Source: a virus. Taken from it: a stretch of 64,000 nucleotides of DNA. Both the position numbers and the translations under genes were made by a program. Shown here piece after piece: positions 1 to 8,510 of the stretch (its first letter is position 1; the number at the start of each line of letters is the position of its first letter). The stretch is from positions 124,001 to 188,000 of the IMG/VR virus record IMGVR_UViG_3300037502_002993. One strand, 5' to 3'. The notes under the pieces were generated by a model. That model was not told the DNA's origin. It saw only the letters and a list, made by a program, of their open reading frames with translations, and did no database searches.

Positions 1-1573
1 CGGCATCACCCTTGCCCCTCACTCCGACTACATCGCCACCTACTACTACGAAGACGCGTCGACGATGAGCGGCCTTGAGGTATGTGCGGCGATTGTCGTC
101 CTCAATCCGAACATCCCCTCCCCCGTCTCCATTGACTATCAAGTGGTGGGGGGTGACCATGCGTTCTCCACTACCGCACTTGCAGAAGTCCTGGAAACGC
201 TCCGTGACAACGAACAGCCCGTCCAGTGGGCCAGCATTGTCGGTAAGCCCACCATGTTCCCTCCTGGTGGTCACCTACACGCCCTGTGGGAGCTGTATGG
301 CTTTGAATACGTCACTATCCAGCTGGAGCGGATGGTCCGTGCCATTCTGGTGGGTGATCAAGCGACGATGGATGAGATCCGCGCCTACGCCCTACGTCTC
401 CATGAAGACGGCATTGACTACACCGACGCGCTTGATTCGCGTTTCCAGGATCACTTAGCTGATAGTAGCAATCCCCACAGTGTTACCAAAGCACAAGTGG
501 GTCTTGGGAGCGTACCGAACTGGCCTGGTGCTAACCAAACCGAGGCACAGCAAGGAGACCGCAATGACCGCATTATGACACCCCTGCGGACCGCTCAGGC
601 GATTACCACGCAAGCCCTGACGCCTCTTAATGCCCACGTTAATAACACCAACAATCCCCACAGTGTTACCAAAGCACAAGTGGGTCTTGGTAGTGTTCCC
701 GACTGGCCAGGGGCCACTCAAGCTGAGGCCGAGTCCGGCACACGCAATGACCGCATCATGACCCCACTGCGGACTGCCCAAGCGATCTCCACCCAGGCAC
801 TGGCTCCTTTGAACTCGCATGTTCAGAACACCAACAATCCCCACAGTGTTACCAAAGTCCAAGTCGGGTTAGGGAGTGTTCCCGACTGGCCAGGGGCCAC
901 TCAAGCTGAGGCCGAGTCCGGCACACGCAATGACCGCATTATGACTCCCCTACGTAATGCCCAAGCCTTCCCGAGGCGATTTAATGAGCAGGTGCAGAAT
1001 GGCTTTTCCATGCCCAGAAACCAAGACAACTCCACCTTGTCTTTTGGGTCGTGGAATAATGACGGTGCGTTTATACGTCACCGGTCCCCAGATAACAATA
1101 GTGCGTTTTTAGACCTTTCCTGTGGTAATACTACAACGGGCACAAGTCGTAAACTTCAGTTTGGTGGCGGTACCACCAATAATTTTTCCTCCTGGTTAAC
1201 CCTTGATCACGACCTCGCATATTTCACCGGACGTATTAACGCCGTTGATTATTATGTCCGTTCTGATGAACGTTATAAAACTAACCTACGGCCCATTGAC
1301 GATCCACTTGGACGACTTGCTGGGATTGAGGGACTGTTTTATGAGTTCATTGACGACGAAAGTCACGCGGCGGGGTTGAGTGCACAACAACTACAGAAGG
1401 TTCTTCCACAGGCAGTTCGATCGGTTATCGACGATGATGGAAAAGATCGATTACATATCAACCATGGCGGACCTATTGCCCTTTTGGTTAGTTCAGTTAA
1501 CGCACTTCGTGAGATAGTAGATAAACAGAGTGCAGAAATAGACCGTTTGAAAGAGTCAGTGGGGGAACGGTAG
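1..1573 (+). CDS. tail fibre with C-terminal S74 chaperone, 5' end outside window
   Basis: The reading frame is open from base 2, so the protein begins upstream and the first ATG here (65) is probably not the start. The middle holds three copies of a 61-residue repeat containing NPHSVTK, VGLGSVP and RNDRIMTPLR, a type common in phage fibre shafts. The C-terminal 100 residues (from about YYVRSDERYKTN, with LAGIEGLFYEF and a terminal coiled coil) match the intramolecular chaperone of endosialidase (peptidase S74). In that family the domain trimerises the fibre and then cleaves itself off; the SDERYKTN serine is the usual cleavage residue. Inferred role: receptor-binding fibre on the virion surface. 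Fibre identity is well supported; the receptor is unknown. Confidence 0.88.
   Translation, partial: GITLAPHSDYIATYYYEDASTMSGLEVCAAIVVLNPNIPSPVSIDYQVVGGDHAFSTTALAEVLETLRDNEQPVQWASIVGKPTMFPPGGHLHALWELYGFEYVTIQLERMVRAILVGDQATMDEIRAYALRLHEDGIDYTDALDSRFQDHLADSSNPHSVTKAQVGLGSVPNWPGANQTEAQQGDRNDRIMTPLRTAQAITTQALTPLNAHVNNTNNPHSVTKAQVGLGSVPDWPGATQAEAESGTRNDRIMTPLRTAQAISTQALAPLNSHVQNTNNPHSVTKVQVGLGSVPDWPGATQAEAESGTRNDRIMTPLRNAQAFPRRFNEQVQNGFSMPRNQDNSTLSFGSWNNDGAFIRHRSPDNNSAFLDLSCGNTTTGTSRKLQFGGGTTNNFSSWLTLDHDLAYFTGRINAVDYYVRSDERYKTNLRPIDDPLGRLAGIEGLFYEFIDDESHAAGLSAQQLQKVLPQAVRSVIDDDGKDRLHINHGGPIALLVSSVNALREIVDKQSAEIDRLKESVGER
469..968 (+). repeat. tandem 183-bp coding repeat in tail fibre
   Basis: Three direct repeats begin at 469, 652 and 835, an exact 183-bp spacing (61 codons). 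Each opens with CAATCCCCACAGTGTTACCA; the third is cut short near 968. Copies 2 and 3 are most alike, suggesting a recent duplication. They encode the fibre shaft repeat. Confidence 0.9.
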
Positions 1574-1590
1574 TCATTTGAGGGTTTGTC

Positions 1591-2838
1591 ATGTATCAAA
1601 TCACACGAACTTTTCGACGTACTAATCGACAACAGGGAAGGTGGGAAGAGTATCCGCTCGCTGATGAACCAGTTCTCACCTTAACAGAAACACATGGCGA
1701 CGTTTGGATTTTCCTCACCTACCCGATGCTCCAGGGTGAGGAGCGCGCACTGCGCTTTGACAAGGTAAGGAATCTACTGGTAAACACCGCCCCCACCACC
1801 ACCGTCCAGGAGTGGCTTACGTCACTGGGAAACCAAACCCTGCCCGTTGAAGCCAGCCTACCGGAATTCAAAGAGCGGTTTGTGACCTACGCGTCTGCCT
1901 GGCATGCGGGTTATGAGGTTATCGCCATCGGCCGCGGAGCGAGTGCGGATCAGAATGCGTCTAAGTTCAATAAGGAGGACTTAAGGCTCACTAAGGACGA
2001 TGTCACCCCCGAGTACCTCCGTAAACATGCCATGGTTTCCGTCAATGGGTTTTTCCACATGACGGAATACGACCACCAAGGTGTCTATGTACGGGAGGGA
2101 AACCGTTCGGTGCGTCATGCCAATGAGAACCAGGTGGGGGTTCACTCCTTTGCCGACATTGGTGAGATCAACTACGTCCCGATCACCGAGGCAATGATCA
2201 CCTCGAAACGGGAAGATACCCCTCTTAGAGAAGGGTGCTATATCACGCTACCCGGTACGGTTGACCTCACGGGAAAGACCGCCCTGCTCGTAGCGGGGGG
2301 ATACCTTCAGGTCATGGACCGCACCTACCAACGCGTGGGGGACCGTACCTGGCGTATCCACTTGGGCCGCCTGTCCCTGGTGGAGCGGTACTACGACTCC
2401 AAGGACTGGATCGACCTATCGGCGTTAAACTTCACGGAGTATGAAAATAACCCCAGTCTGATCTCTCTGACTGAGATGTTTAAGGACGAGACCATTATCG
2501 CTTATCTGACCCTCCCGCAAAGCTTTGTGGTGCTGGTCAATACCGATAACCTCTTCCAGGAATATCTCCCTATTGAGCATGCTGGTGTTCCCGGTCGCTG
2601 GCTGGAGTACCAGTTCAATCAGTATCCCGCTATTGGTGCCTATGGAAAAGCCCTGGAGTATCACCCCACGCAAGAAGGGGAGATCACTGTGGTCAATGGG
2701 ATGGAGTCGAAAATGCATGCCTACGACTTCCAGACGCGCCCGTGGCGAAAGAAACCTGGGTTAGATGGGTCACGCTACCCGGCAAAGCCCTTCGAACACA
2801 CACAGGCCTTCTGGCGCGTTCTCGGCACCATTCGTTAA
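1591..2838 (+). CDS. unknown protein, probable virion component
   Basis: A 415-residue protein that starts 17 bp after the fibre gene, so the two are probably cotranscribed. It has no signal peptide, membrane segment or recognisable motif. The sequence is mixed alpha/beta with many aromatic and acidic residues, for example VSVNGFFHMTEYDHQGVYV in the middle, which resembles a receptor-tip or baseplate-associated domain more than an enzyme. The start is the ATG in the MYQITRTFRR context. Position between a fibre gene and a small thioredoxin-like gene suggests a fibre-associated or hinge protein. This is an inference; I recognise no family. Confidence 0.6.
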   Translation: MYQITRTFRRTNRQQGRWEEYPLADEPVLTLTETHGDVWIFLTYPMLQGEERALRFDKVRNLLVNTAPTTTVQEWLTSLGNQTLPVEASLPEFKERFVTYASAWHAGYEVIAIGRGASADQNASKFNKEDLRLTKDDVTPEYLRKHAMVSVNGFFHMTEYDHQGVYVREGNRSVRHANENQVGVHSFADIGEINYVPITEAMITSKREDTPLREGCYITLPGTVDLTGKTALLVAGGYLQVMDRTYQRVGDRTWRIHLGRLSLVERYYDSKDWIDLSALNFTEYENNPSLISLTEMFKDETIIAYLTLPQSFVVLVNTDNLFQEYLPIEHAGVPGRWLEYQFNQYPAIGAYGKALEYHPTQEGEITVVNGMESKMHAYDFQTRPWRKKPGLDGSRYPAKPFEHTQAFWRVLGTIR

Positions 2839-2863
2839 TGACAATAAAAGGGGAAGTCAGGGT

Positions 2864-3226
2864 ATGGGTCAGGTAGTCGGAGTGAGTGAAGCCTACTTGC
2901 AGAAACTTCTTCATGAGACGCCTTATTCACTGGTGTGTTTTCATAATGGCGATCGACACGCCAGTGCGTTAATGCGGGTTGTCCGTGAGAGCCTCCCGCC
3001 ATTGGCGTTCGACGATCTATTGATCGAAGTTGACGTATCGCGGCTATCCCACCGCGTGGTGCAGTGGATGGATCTAATGGGGTTGCCCGTCGTAGGGTTC
3101 TTTCACTTTCACCGCGAGGTCAGTCGGTTGGACGGGGACATCACCTCAGGGCGGGTGTTAAGGGAATGGGAGCGCTTGAAGCGGCGCTACCCACCCTCCC
3201 TGAAAACGCCACGTAAGCTTCTGTGA
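2864..3226 (+). CDS. small thioredoxin-fold-like protein without CxxC
   Basis: A 120-residue protein; the ATG at 2864 follows AAAAGGGGAAG and is preferred to an upstream ATG that overlaps the previous gene. The pattern fits a thioredoxin fold: a strand YSLVCFH, then HNGDRHA where the CxxC would be, a second strand LLIEVDV, and GLPVVGFFHF, which looks like the cis-proline loop and following strand. The redox cysteines are absent, so it would be a structural or binding version rather than an oxidoreductase. It is the last gene of the + strand unit and is followed by a terminator. The fold is a guess from pattern. Confidence 0.5.
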   Translation: MGQVVGVSEAYLQKLLHETPYSLVCFHNGDRHASALMRVVRESLPPLAFDDLLIEVDVSRLSHRVVQWMDLMGLPVVGFFHFHREVSRLDGDITSGRVLREWERLKRRYPPSLKTPRKLL

Positions 3227-3351
3227 CAAGTGTTGGTGTCAACTGGTACCTAGTTACCTCTTTTTGAATAACGTGGCTTAGAGGGGCTTACAGAGCGTTC
3301 TAGAGGGTATTGTAGTAGTGTGTAGAGAGTGATGGTGGTATCGGAGCAGAC

Positions 3352-3388
3352 GACATACCTCCCCTCCCGTTGTGGGAGGGGATATGCC
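3352..3388. terminator. bidirectional hairpin terminator with TATGCC tag
   Basis: GACATA, then an 8-bp stem CCCCTCCC/GGGAGGGG (3361-3368 with 3374-3381), then ATATGCCG. It sits between convergent genes (ends at 3226 and 3407). It belongs to a recurring family in this genome (see findings). Confidence 0.75.
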
Positions 3389-3406
3389 GTGAACATCACA
3401 ATTAGA

Positions 3407-4393
3407 CTACAGGGCAATTAAGGGATACATCTGTCGAGCGAGTTGCCGGTGATCATGCAGGCGATAGTGGGGAGCGGCGATCACGCCACCGACCAGTTCT
3501 GGATCGGTACACAATACCAGCTGCGCATCCTCTGAGCAGAGGGCCAGTACCTGGAAATTAAAGGCGCTCTCCCCCCGGCGCTCTAAATACAGCCAGTCGG
3601 ATTTAATTTGTGTCATCACTGAGATTAGATCCTGGCGCAGCTCGGGGTAGTGAGACGCATCTTTCCCATCGGGGATACTAAAACGCTGGAGAAACTGCTG
3701 GACAAACTGCGGATTGGTGGACAGCAGTACGCTACCATTCACGTGCTTAAGTAGCACTTTTAACCCTTCAAGATCGGCTGTCCCTGCCAGACGCGTAGCA
3801 GCACCTCGGACTACCTGATCTTTTACGTCTTGAGGTGATCCCCCCAGGTAATCCATCAGCTCATCAAGTAGCTCAGGCACTTCCCATTTAGCGAGCTCTT
3901 CTAGGCCGACTTGGATAACCCCAATAACAGGACCTAATCCGATGGCATCAAAGACAGGGTTACCGGTGAGTCCCCCCAACACTCCCATAATGCCCTCAGC
4001 ACTTCGGTAGTCGCCGTTTTTAATCACATACTCAAGGTCGTTGATCTTTCCGACCATGTAGTTGTGTTCGGGACTGCCCACCCCACTCTGTTCGATAAAC
4101 CGTGAGCGTAGGTTATCCGGGAGATCATTTAGTTCACGAATGCTCCCCCCGATGGACTCCTGCAGGCGCTTGCGGGCAGTGTTTAATCCAATCTCTTTAT
4201 TCCGTACGCCCGAGGCGAGGTCGGACAGGGAGGTGCGGGTTGCCCCTAAGCGTGAGGTTAGCCCTTCACTGAAGGCACTGTAGCTGGACTGGAAGGCATT
4301 GCGGGTTTCTGGGGTGACCTCGGTATAGACATCCACCGCAGCGAGTTCATCATCGGGTCCAGCAAGGAAGGTACTGCGGGCGGCTTTTCCCAT
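3407..4393 (-). CDS. unknown, probable virion protein
   Basis: A 328-residue protein. The ATG at 4393 follows AAGGAG with good spacing and is preferred to an upstream in-frame ATG. The N-terminal third is charged and helical (NTARKRLQESIGGSIRELND). A hydrophobic stretch GVLGGLTGNPVFDAIGLGPVIGVIQVG lies near residues 120-150 and could be membrane-active or buried. The C-terminal part is mixed, with two cysteines. It is the last gene of a minus-strand run from 6342. I do not recognise it. Confidence 0.6.
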   Translation of the reverse strand: MGKAARSTFLAGPDDELAAVDVYTEVTPETRNAFQSSYSAFSEGLTSRLGATRTSLSDLASGVRNKEIGLNTARKRLQESIGGSIRELNDLPDNLRSRFIEQSGVGSPEHNYMVGKINDLEYVIKNGDYRSAEGIMGVLGGLTGNPVFDAIGLGPVIGVIQVGLEELAKWEVPELLDELMDYLGGSPQDVKDQVVRGAATRLAGTADLEGLKVLLKHVNGSVLLSTNPQFVQQFLQRFSIPDGKDASHYPELRQDLISVMTQIKSDWLYLERRGESAFNFQVLALCSEDAQLVLCTDPELVGGVIAAPHYRLHDHRQLARQMYPLIAL

Positions 4394-4432
4394 GAGGGAA
4401 CTCCTTAGCAACAAAAAAGAAAAGGTATTGAC

Positions 4433-4452
4433 GGGGGTGGTTGCCCACCCCC
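4433..4452 (-). terminator. hairpin with GCAA tetraloop
   Basis: An 8-bp stem GGGGGTGG/CCACCCCC with a GCAA loop as read on the minus strand, followed by a T-rich run. It lies between the minus-strand genes ending at 4465 and starting at 4393. A GNRA loop of this type recurs at 30702. Confidence 0.65.
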
Positions 4453-4464
4453 TGGATCACACCA

Positions 4465-4905
4465 TTACCGATTCTCTACCTGAAGGTCATGAATGACCTG
4501 CTTCACTACCCGCAACCAGCGTTTCTCGGCATTCTTCAACGCATGAAAGGGTTCAAGCCAGACAATCGGAAGTGAGTTATCTCTTACCCACTGAAGGGCT
4601 ACCGGATTGATCTTCAGATTATGCTTTAAGGCATAACCCAGTTTGATCTCAAGGCCCTTAACATTTTCCCAGTGGTAGCGTTTGCTTGCCGCCAACTCCT
4701 CTTTGGTGGCGGCTTTGAGAAAGCGCCGATTGTCCCCTTCAGTGATCAGGTAGTAATGTAAGCCGGCATAGGTACGAAACCCATACCCATCTGGGTGAGT
4801 CTTGGGGAAGTCCCGATACCACCCAAGTTGCTTACCAATGGCGGTGGTGGCCCCACTGCCAATGTCGATATAGGTGATGCCATCGCGTTCAGGAGGGTGC
4901 ACCAT
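4465..4905 (-). CDS. unknown protein
   Basis: A 146-residue basic protein. The likely ATG is at 4905, one base after the TGA of the upstream gene; an alternative ATG at 4917 overlaps that gene by 11 bp. The sequence contains GITYIDIGSGATTAIGKQLGW at the start, GFRTYAGLHYYLI in the middle, and ends in a helical, lysine/arginine-rich region (ALKNAEKRWLRVVKQVIHD). No catalytic motif is recognised. Tight coupling to the 254-residue gene upstream suggests coordinated expression. Confidence 0.6.
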   Translation of the reverse strand: MVHPPERDGITYIDIGSGATTAIGKQLGWYRDFPKTHPDGYGFRTYAGLHYYLITEGDNRRFLKAATKEELAASKRYHWENVKGLEIKLGYALKHNLKINPVALQWVRDNSLPIVWLEPFHALKNAEKRWLRVVKQVIHDLQVENR

Positions 4906-4906
4906 G

Positions 4907-5671
4907 TCATGCCTCATCTGCCGGGTCCTGTTTCAGGAGAAGTGCATTGGGGTTGGGGGGTGTGCAGCGATGGGTGCTCTTCTCCCCCGTTCGTGCGTTC
5001 CAGAGCAGTTCGAGATAATAGGTCACTTTCTCGGCATCTAGAACGTCAATCCCCAATCGAAACTTCTTCCAACTTAAGTCATCACTGAGTAGTGACCGAT
5101 GAAGTTGGGTGACCTGATCCCGTACACTGCGCTTGGAGACCGCATGTTGCGAGATGGGGGAGGTCGCATGGTTATGGAGCAGCTGCTCCCACTTCTCCAT
5201 GTCAATCCCTTCTTTGGCGATGATTGTCCGGTAGAGTTTAGCCAGTGAGCTAATCGCCGGAGGTCGGCTATAAAGCACCTCATTCTCAGCAGGCACCTCA
5301 CCTTCCGTTAAGACGTCAGTGTCCCATTCCTGAATCGCGGGATCGATCTTAAAGGAGTAGGTGCTGGTGTGTCCATCCTTCCAGGTTAGCTCCACGCCAA
5401 AGGTGGCACTGACGGGATTGAGGAAATCTACCGCCTCACGAAAGTTCGTCCAGGTGAACTCATCACGGACCAACTTCTTATTGAGGTTCCCAATGTCTCG
5501 GTTTTTGAGATTGTGGGGTTTCTCCGCAAACTTCTTTGCGCGATCCTTCCAGTTAAACTGGTTGATCTGGCGCCAAGAGAGTACGTGGCGAAACAGGTAG
5601 GTCAATACCCCTTTGGATTTGTAAAGGCCCTTGTACTGATCCGACAAGAGTTCCTTAACAGCGTCGCTCAT
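4907..5671 (-). CDS. unknown protein
   Basis: A 254-residue protein starting at an ATG preceded by AAAAGGATATAACAC. It is rich in charged and aromatic residues. Two segments look like versions of the same module: LSWRQINQFNWKDRAKKF/FTWTNFREAVDFLNPVSATFGVELTWKDG and LSWKKFRLGIDVLDAEKVTYYLELLWNARTG. The shared pattern is W-x-x-F-R-x-x-x-(D)-x-L followed by a strand ending ELxW. This suggests an internal duplication. Function unknown. Confidence 0.6.
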   Translation of the reverse strand: MSDAVKELLSDQYKGLYKSKGVLTYLFRHVLSWRQINQFNWKDRAKKFAEKPHNLKNRDIGNLNKKLVRDEFTWTNFREAVDFLNPVSATFGVELTWKDGHTSTYSFKIDPAIQEWDTDVLTEGEVPAENEVLYSRPPAISSLAKLYRTIIAKEGIDMEKWEQLLHNHATSPISQHAVSKRSVRDQVTQLHRSLLSDDLSWKKFRLGIDVLDAEKVTYYLELLWNARTGEKSTHRCTPPNPNALLLKQDPADEA

Positions 5672-5700
5672 GTGTTATATCCTTTTAGCTTCAACGAAGC

Positions 5701-5738
5701 CGTCCCCCACGGGGACGCGTAGTCCTGTTAATCAGGAC
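5701..5738. other. paired hairpins in intergenic leader
   Basis: Two consecutive hairpins, CGTCCCC-cac-GGGGACG (5701-5717) and GTCCTG-ttaat-CAGGAC (5722-5738), lie in the 180-bp gap upstream of the gene starting at 5671. They could end the transcript of the gene ending at 5851 or regulate the downstream leader. Near 5836 the 12-bp sequence TAAGTCTCAAAT is repeated directly. Confidence 0.5.
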
Positions 5739-5850
5739 GCGGCAGCGAAGTGACGTGGGTGATGGTTCACATCGACGTTCTCCTTGTTCAGATGTAATGA
5801 AAGGGGGTCCTTGGTATTACTCAAGGACATGATGTAAGTCTCAAATCGAG

Positions 5851-6342
5851 TTAAGTCTCAAATAGGGTATAGGTGAGTTCTGTAAGGTCCCGATAGAGCG
5901 GTACCGACACCCGTTTGATAAAGTCTGCCTCACCCGCCCTCACGGATGCTCCATGGAGGAGAATCAACAGCTGTAACTCCCCTAACTGAGCTAGGGTATC
6001 GACAGGCATACCATCGCCATCCACCAGGTAGGTGTCCAAGGTGCGCTCTACGGGAGTAGGTTGGTTCTTTAAGTTAACCTCAAGGACCGTTTCTTTATCT
6101 AGCCTCACTAACCGGTCATGTTCTTTTAACTTAGTGACCAGCTCAGTGATGTTAGTGCTGTGAGTGGTGAGGCGTCGATAGCGGCGTTCCTCAATAACGG
6201 CACTGACATCCGACACCCTGATGTAGCGCCAGTGATAAAGGAGGTGGGTGAGAATTGTCGGCAGGTGAGTGGGTGTCAATGGGCGGGACTGCAGGAGCTG
6301 ATGATACCGTGTCAACCGCCATTGGGTAATTAGGTGTTTCAT
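5851..6342 (-). CDS. unknown protein
   Basis: A 163-residue protein. The ATG at 6342 (MKHLITQWRLTRYHQLL) is chosen over an ATG 24 bp upstream because AAGG precedes it. The N-terminal half is rich in His, Arg, Thr and Leu; the C-terminal half is a more ordinary alpha/beta sequence (LGELQLLILLHGASVRAG). No family is recognised. It diverges from the + strand gene at 6449 across a 106-bp intergenic region that should hold promoters for both. Confidence 0.55.
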   Translation of the reverse strand: MKHLITQWRLTRYHQLLQSRPLTPTHLPTILTHLLYHWRYIRVSDVSAVIEERRYRRLTTHSTNITELVTKLKEHDRLVRLDKETVLEVNLKNQPTPVERTLDTYLVDGDGMPVDTLAQLGELQLLILLHGASVRAGEADFIKRVSVPLYRDLTELTYTLFET

Positions 6343-6448
6343 GGAGAATGCCTTAGCCGGCCACACTGGCAGGGCCTACGGCAGGGAATTGTATAGACCA
6401 CTGATGTAACCCCTGTTCTATTTAACATATTGTCATGGAGATGCGTAA

Positions 6449-6964
6449 ATGTCCCAGCACCCCACTCTCGACGATAACCTCCAGTACCCCGAGCCCGAAG
6501 AGCAACAGGTGTTCGATGACCCACCCCCCGCTATTGAGGACCAAGAAGACCTCTCTTACGGGGAGACTCTTAATTACAGTCAGCGCATTCGGCGTCAGAT
6601 TGTGGACTCCCGTATGGTAAAGGGCGTTCCTGAGGATGATGACTCTGTCAAGTTGGTCCTCACTGCCCTGAAGGACATGGACAAGACGGCCCTTGACCGC
6701 CGCCGTAATGAGATCGATGCTGATAGCGGGGAGAGTGCCAAGGAGATCGCACAGGCCATGCAGGCGTTTATCGCCATGCAGGGAAATGGTAACCCGTTTA
6801 TGGGAGAGGGTGGTGGTAAGATCCCCTCTCTGACAGAGCAGGACCTGGGAGAGTATGACATCCCAGCCGGTGAGATGGAAAGTGGTGTGATCGAAGAGAC
6901 CTCGGAGGAGTTCCAGGCACGTATGGAGCAGCGTAAAGCCGACGCTGCGGACACCTCCTCTTAA
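6449..6964 (+). CDS. unknown acidic protein, possible virion or scaffold component
   Basis: A 171-residue acidic protein with a disordered N-terminus (PEPEEQQVFDDPPPAIEDQ) and a helical centre (KLVLTALKDMDKTALDRRRNEID). It ends in an acidic helix plus Ser/Thr tail. An ATGGAG sequence upstream serves as ribosome binding site. Low complexity, small size and acidity resemble small structural or scaffold-like proteins of large phages, but there is no firm family match. It stands alone on the + strand and is followed at once by a bidirectional terminator. Confidence 0.6.
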   Translation: MSQHPTLDDNLQYPEPEEQQVFDDPPPAIEDQEDLSYGETLNYSQRIRRQIVDSRMVKGVPEDDDSVKLVLTALKDMDKTALDRRRNEIDADSGESAKEIAQAMQAFIAMQGNGNPFMGEGGGKIPSLTEQDLGEYDIPAGEMESGVIEETSEEFQARMEQRKADAADTSS

Positions 6965-6968
6965 TGAG

Positions 6969-7009
6969 GACATAAACCGCCCTCCCAACCAGGGAGGGCA
7001 CTTATGCCG
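6969..7009. terminator. bidirectional hairpin terminator with TATGCC tag
   Basis: GACATAA, stem GCCCTCCC/GGGAGGGC (6979-6986 with 6992-6999), then TTATGCCG. Convergent gene ends flank it at 6964 and 7010. Confidence 0.75.
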
Positions 7010-7279
7010 TTAGGGGGGTGTTGAGGTAAGAGGGTAGTGGATGTGGTCCTCTTTGATCTCGGTGTTGTCCTTAGTGATAATCCGGATGGTCACTCGAATG
7101 CCATGGCGCCGTGCCATCATCATGATGGGAAGATCAGCCAGGATCGCCCGGTAGGGCCTTGGATTATTTACAAACAGAGTGATCTCCCGCCGTTCCGTTC
7201 CTGGGGAGAACTCTGCGATCACCTCGACCATCCGCTCAAGTGTCGTGATCAGTTCACGTGCCTTCAGTCGGTCTCTCAC
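7010..7279 (-). CDS. small unknown protein, start uncertain
   Basis: The reading frame is open far into the upstream gene, but the only starts outside it are a GTG at 7279 (89 residues) and an ATG at 7231; neither has a convincing ribosome binding site. The protein has KARELITTLERMVEVIAEF followed by EITLFVNNPRPYRAILADLPIMMMARRHGIRVTI, a plausible alpha/beta fold. The frame overlaps the preceding gene for about 145 bp, so fusion by frameshifting is possible, though no slippery site is visible. Confidence 0.45.
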   Translation of the reverse strand: MRDRLKARELITTLERMVEVIAEFSPGTERREITLFVNNPRPYRAILADLPIMMMARRHGIRVTIRIITKDNTEIKEDHIHYPLTSTPP

Positions 7280-7295
7280 GTGGGTCAGGTTCTTG

Positions 7296-8003
7296 TTATA
7301 AGGAAAGTACGTCGGGAGGTACGGCTGAGAAGTAGCGTGGTTCAATGAAGTCAATGTCAATATGCTCCAATAGCCAGAGTTTAAAGGTGAAGAACTCGCG
7401 CTTCTTTTCTTCCTGACTGAGCGTATCGGGGTCTTTCTCAAACAGTCGAGGAACGATCAAGTTAAAATCACGCCCCTTTAAACGTCCGAGTTCCCAACAA
7501 TGGGTCTTTAACCACCCTGGGAAGTCATAGATCAGTGCTCCGCTGTAGTGCTGAAACCAAAAGGTTGGGGTAAGCTCTTTTAATGGACGCGATATAAAGG
7601 TTACCATGAGCTCTGGGAACAGTAACTCCTTCAATACCCCAGTGAGGGTTTCAATCTCATCTGAATTCAGGTTGTAAGGATGGACGTTCACCTCAAGACG
7701 TAAGTCACTTTTGGTAAGCCCTTCCATGTTGATCAGATGGAAATCCCCAAAGAGCTGATTGAGTACCAAAAAGAGCTGGCTTGCCACACTGCTCTTTAGT
7801 ACCTCAATCCCCCGTACTGCCCAAGCTGCCTTAAAGGCCTCTTGAGTGATCTTCCCTTGAGTCAACCGCTCCCAATCATCCTGCTCCCGATCCCAGTACG
7901 TCTTTTGTTTTACCAGGGATTGGGCGGCTCCTGGGTCGAGCGTGGCCATCACCCCGAGACGTGTATCTAAGAGGCTATCTAGGTCGGTATACAACACCTT
8001 CAT
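7296..8003 (-). CDS. unknown protein
   Basis: A 235-residue protein. The ATG at 8003 lies four bases after the upstream stop and is preceded by AAGGGG. The N-terminus, MKVLYTDLDSLLDTRLGVMATLD, looks superficially like a nucleotidase or HAD phosphatase (DLDS), but the later HAD motifs are not evident. The middle has LRLEVNVHPYNLNSDEIETLTGVLKELLFPE. It is part of a compact minus-strand operon from 9993 to 7010 with overlaps or spacings of a few bases. Function unknown. Confidence 0.6.
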   Translation of the reverse strand: MKVLYTDLDSLLDTRLGVMATLDPGAAQSLVKQKTYWDREQDDWERLTQGKITQEAFKAAWAVRGIEVLKSSVASQLFLVLNQLFGDFHLINMEGLTKSDLRLEVNVHPYNLNSDEIETLTGVLKELLFPELMVTFISRPLKELTPTFWFQHYSGALIYDFPGWLKTHCWELGRLKGRDFNLIVPRLFEKDPDTLSQEEKKREFFTFKLWLLEHIDIDFIEPRYFSAVPPDVLSL

Positions 8004-8006
8004 GGA

Positions 8007-8501
8007 TCAGGCCCCTTTAGTGGGTTTACCTGAGATGACACCCCACCCCGTAATGCCTAACAGTCGGGTATGGCTCAACAGGAACAGTAACCATACAAGC
8101 CAGCCGTTTTGTTGAAGAAGGGGTTCGATATCCCGACTGCGACTGAGGTGGGCGAAGAAGTCCTCATCCACCACGTCAGAACTTGCTATTCCCCGGTAGC
8201 TCGACTTCACGGCATTCGTGAGGAGCTCAAAGCCCTCTTCCTCATCAATCTCCACCAACTGACGAAAAGTCATCATGGTGCTGAACAGGAAATGCAGTAC
8301 AATTTCCTCTTCATTACGCAGTGACGGCCAAAGGGAATCCCTGACGTAGGCGGTATTGAGCATGTAGGGACGCAGTGATACGTGGCGAGAGGTGAAGAAT
8401 AGCTTCAGGTACTGAACGTCGTCTTGACTGAGGTAGTTCAGTTCTTCAGCTAATGCCCGCTTGGCTTTTTCTAACACAGCTGTCAGGAGGTGGTTATCCA
8501 T
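8007..8501 (-). CDS. unknown protein
   Basis: A 164-residue, helix-rich protein beginning MDNHLLTAVLEKAKRALAEELNY, with AAGG upstream of the ATG. The C-terminus has a hydrophobic segment, NGWLVWLLFLLSHTRLLGITGWGVI, that could be one membrane span. It is three bases from the next gene, so the two are likely translationally coupled. No family is recognised. Confidence 0.6.
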   Translation of the reverse strand: MDNHLLTAVLEKAKRALAEELNYLSQDDVQYLKLFFTSRHVSLRPYMLNTAYVRDSLWPSLRNEEEIVLHFLFSTMMTFRQLVEIDEEEGFELLTNAVKSSYRGIASSDVVDEDFFAHLSRSRDIEPLLQQNGWLVWLLFLLSHTRLLGITGWGVISGKPTKGA

Positions 8502-8510
8502 GAGGGTGCC

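Noticed and set aside
455-862. 135-codon minus-strand frame with internal repeats
   Set aside because: It is the reverse of the tail-fibre repeats and has no independent support.
6422-6988. 188-codon minus-strand frame opposite the gene at 6449
   Set aside because: It runs through the terminator hairpin and lacks a sensible start; the + strand frame has a proper ribosome binding site and is followed by the terminator.
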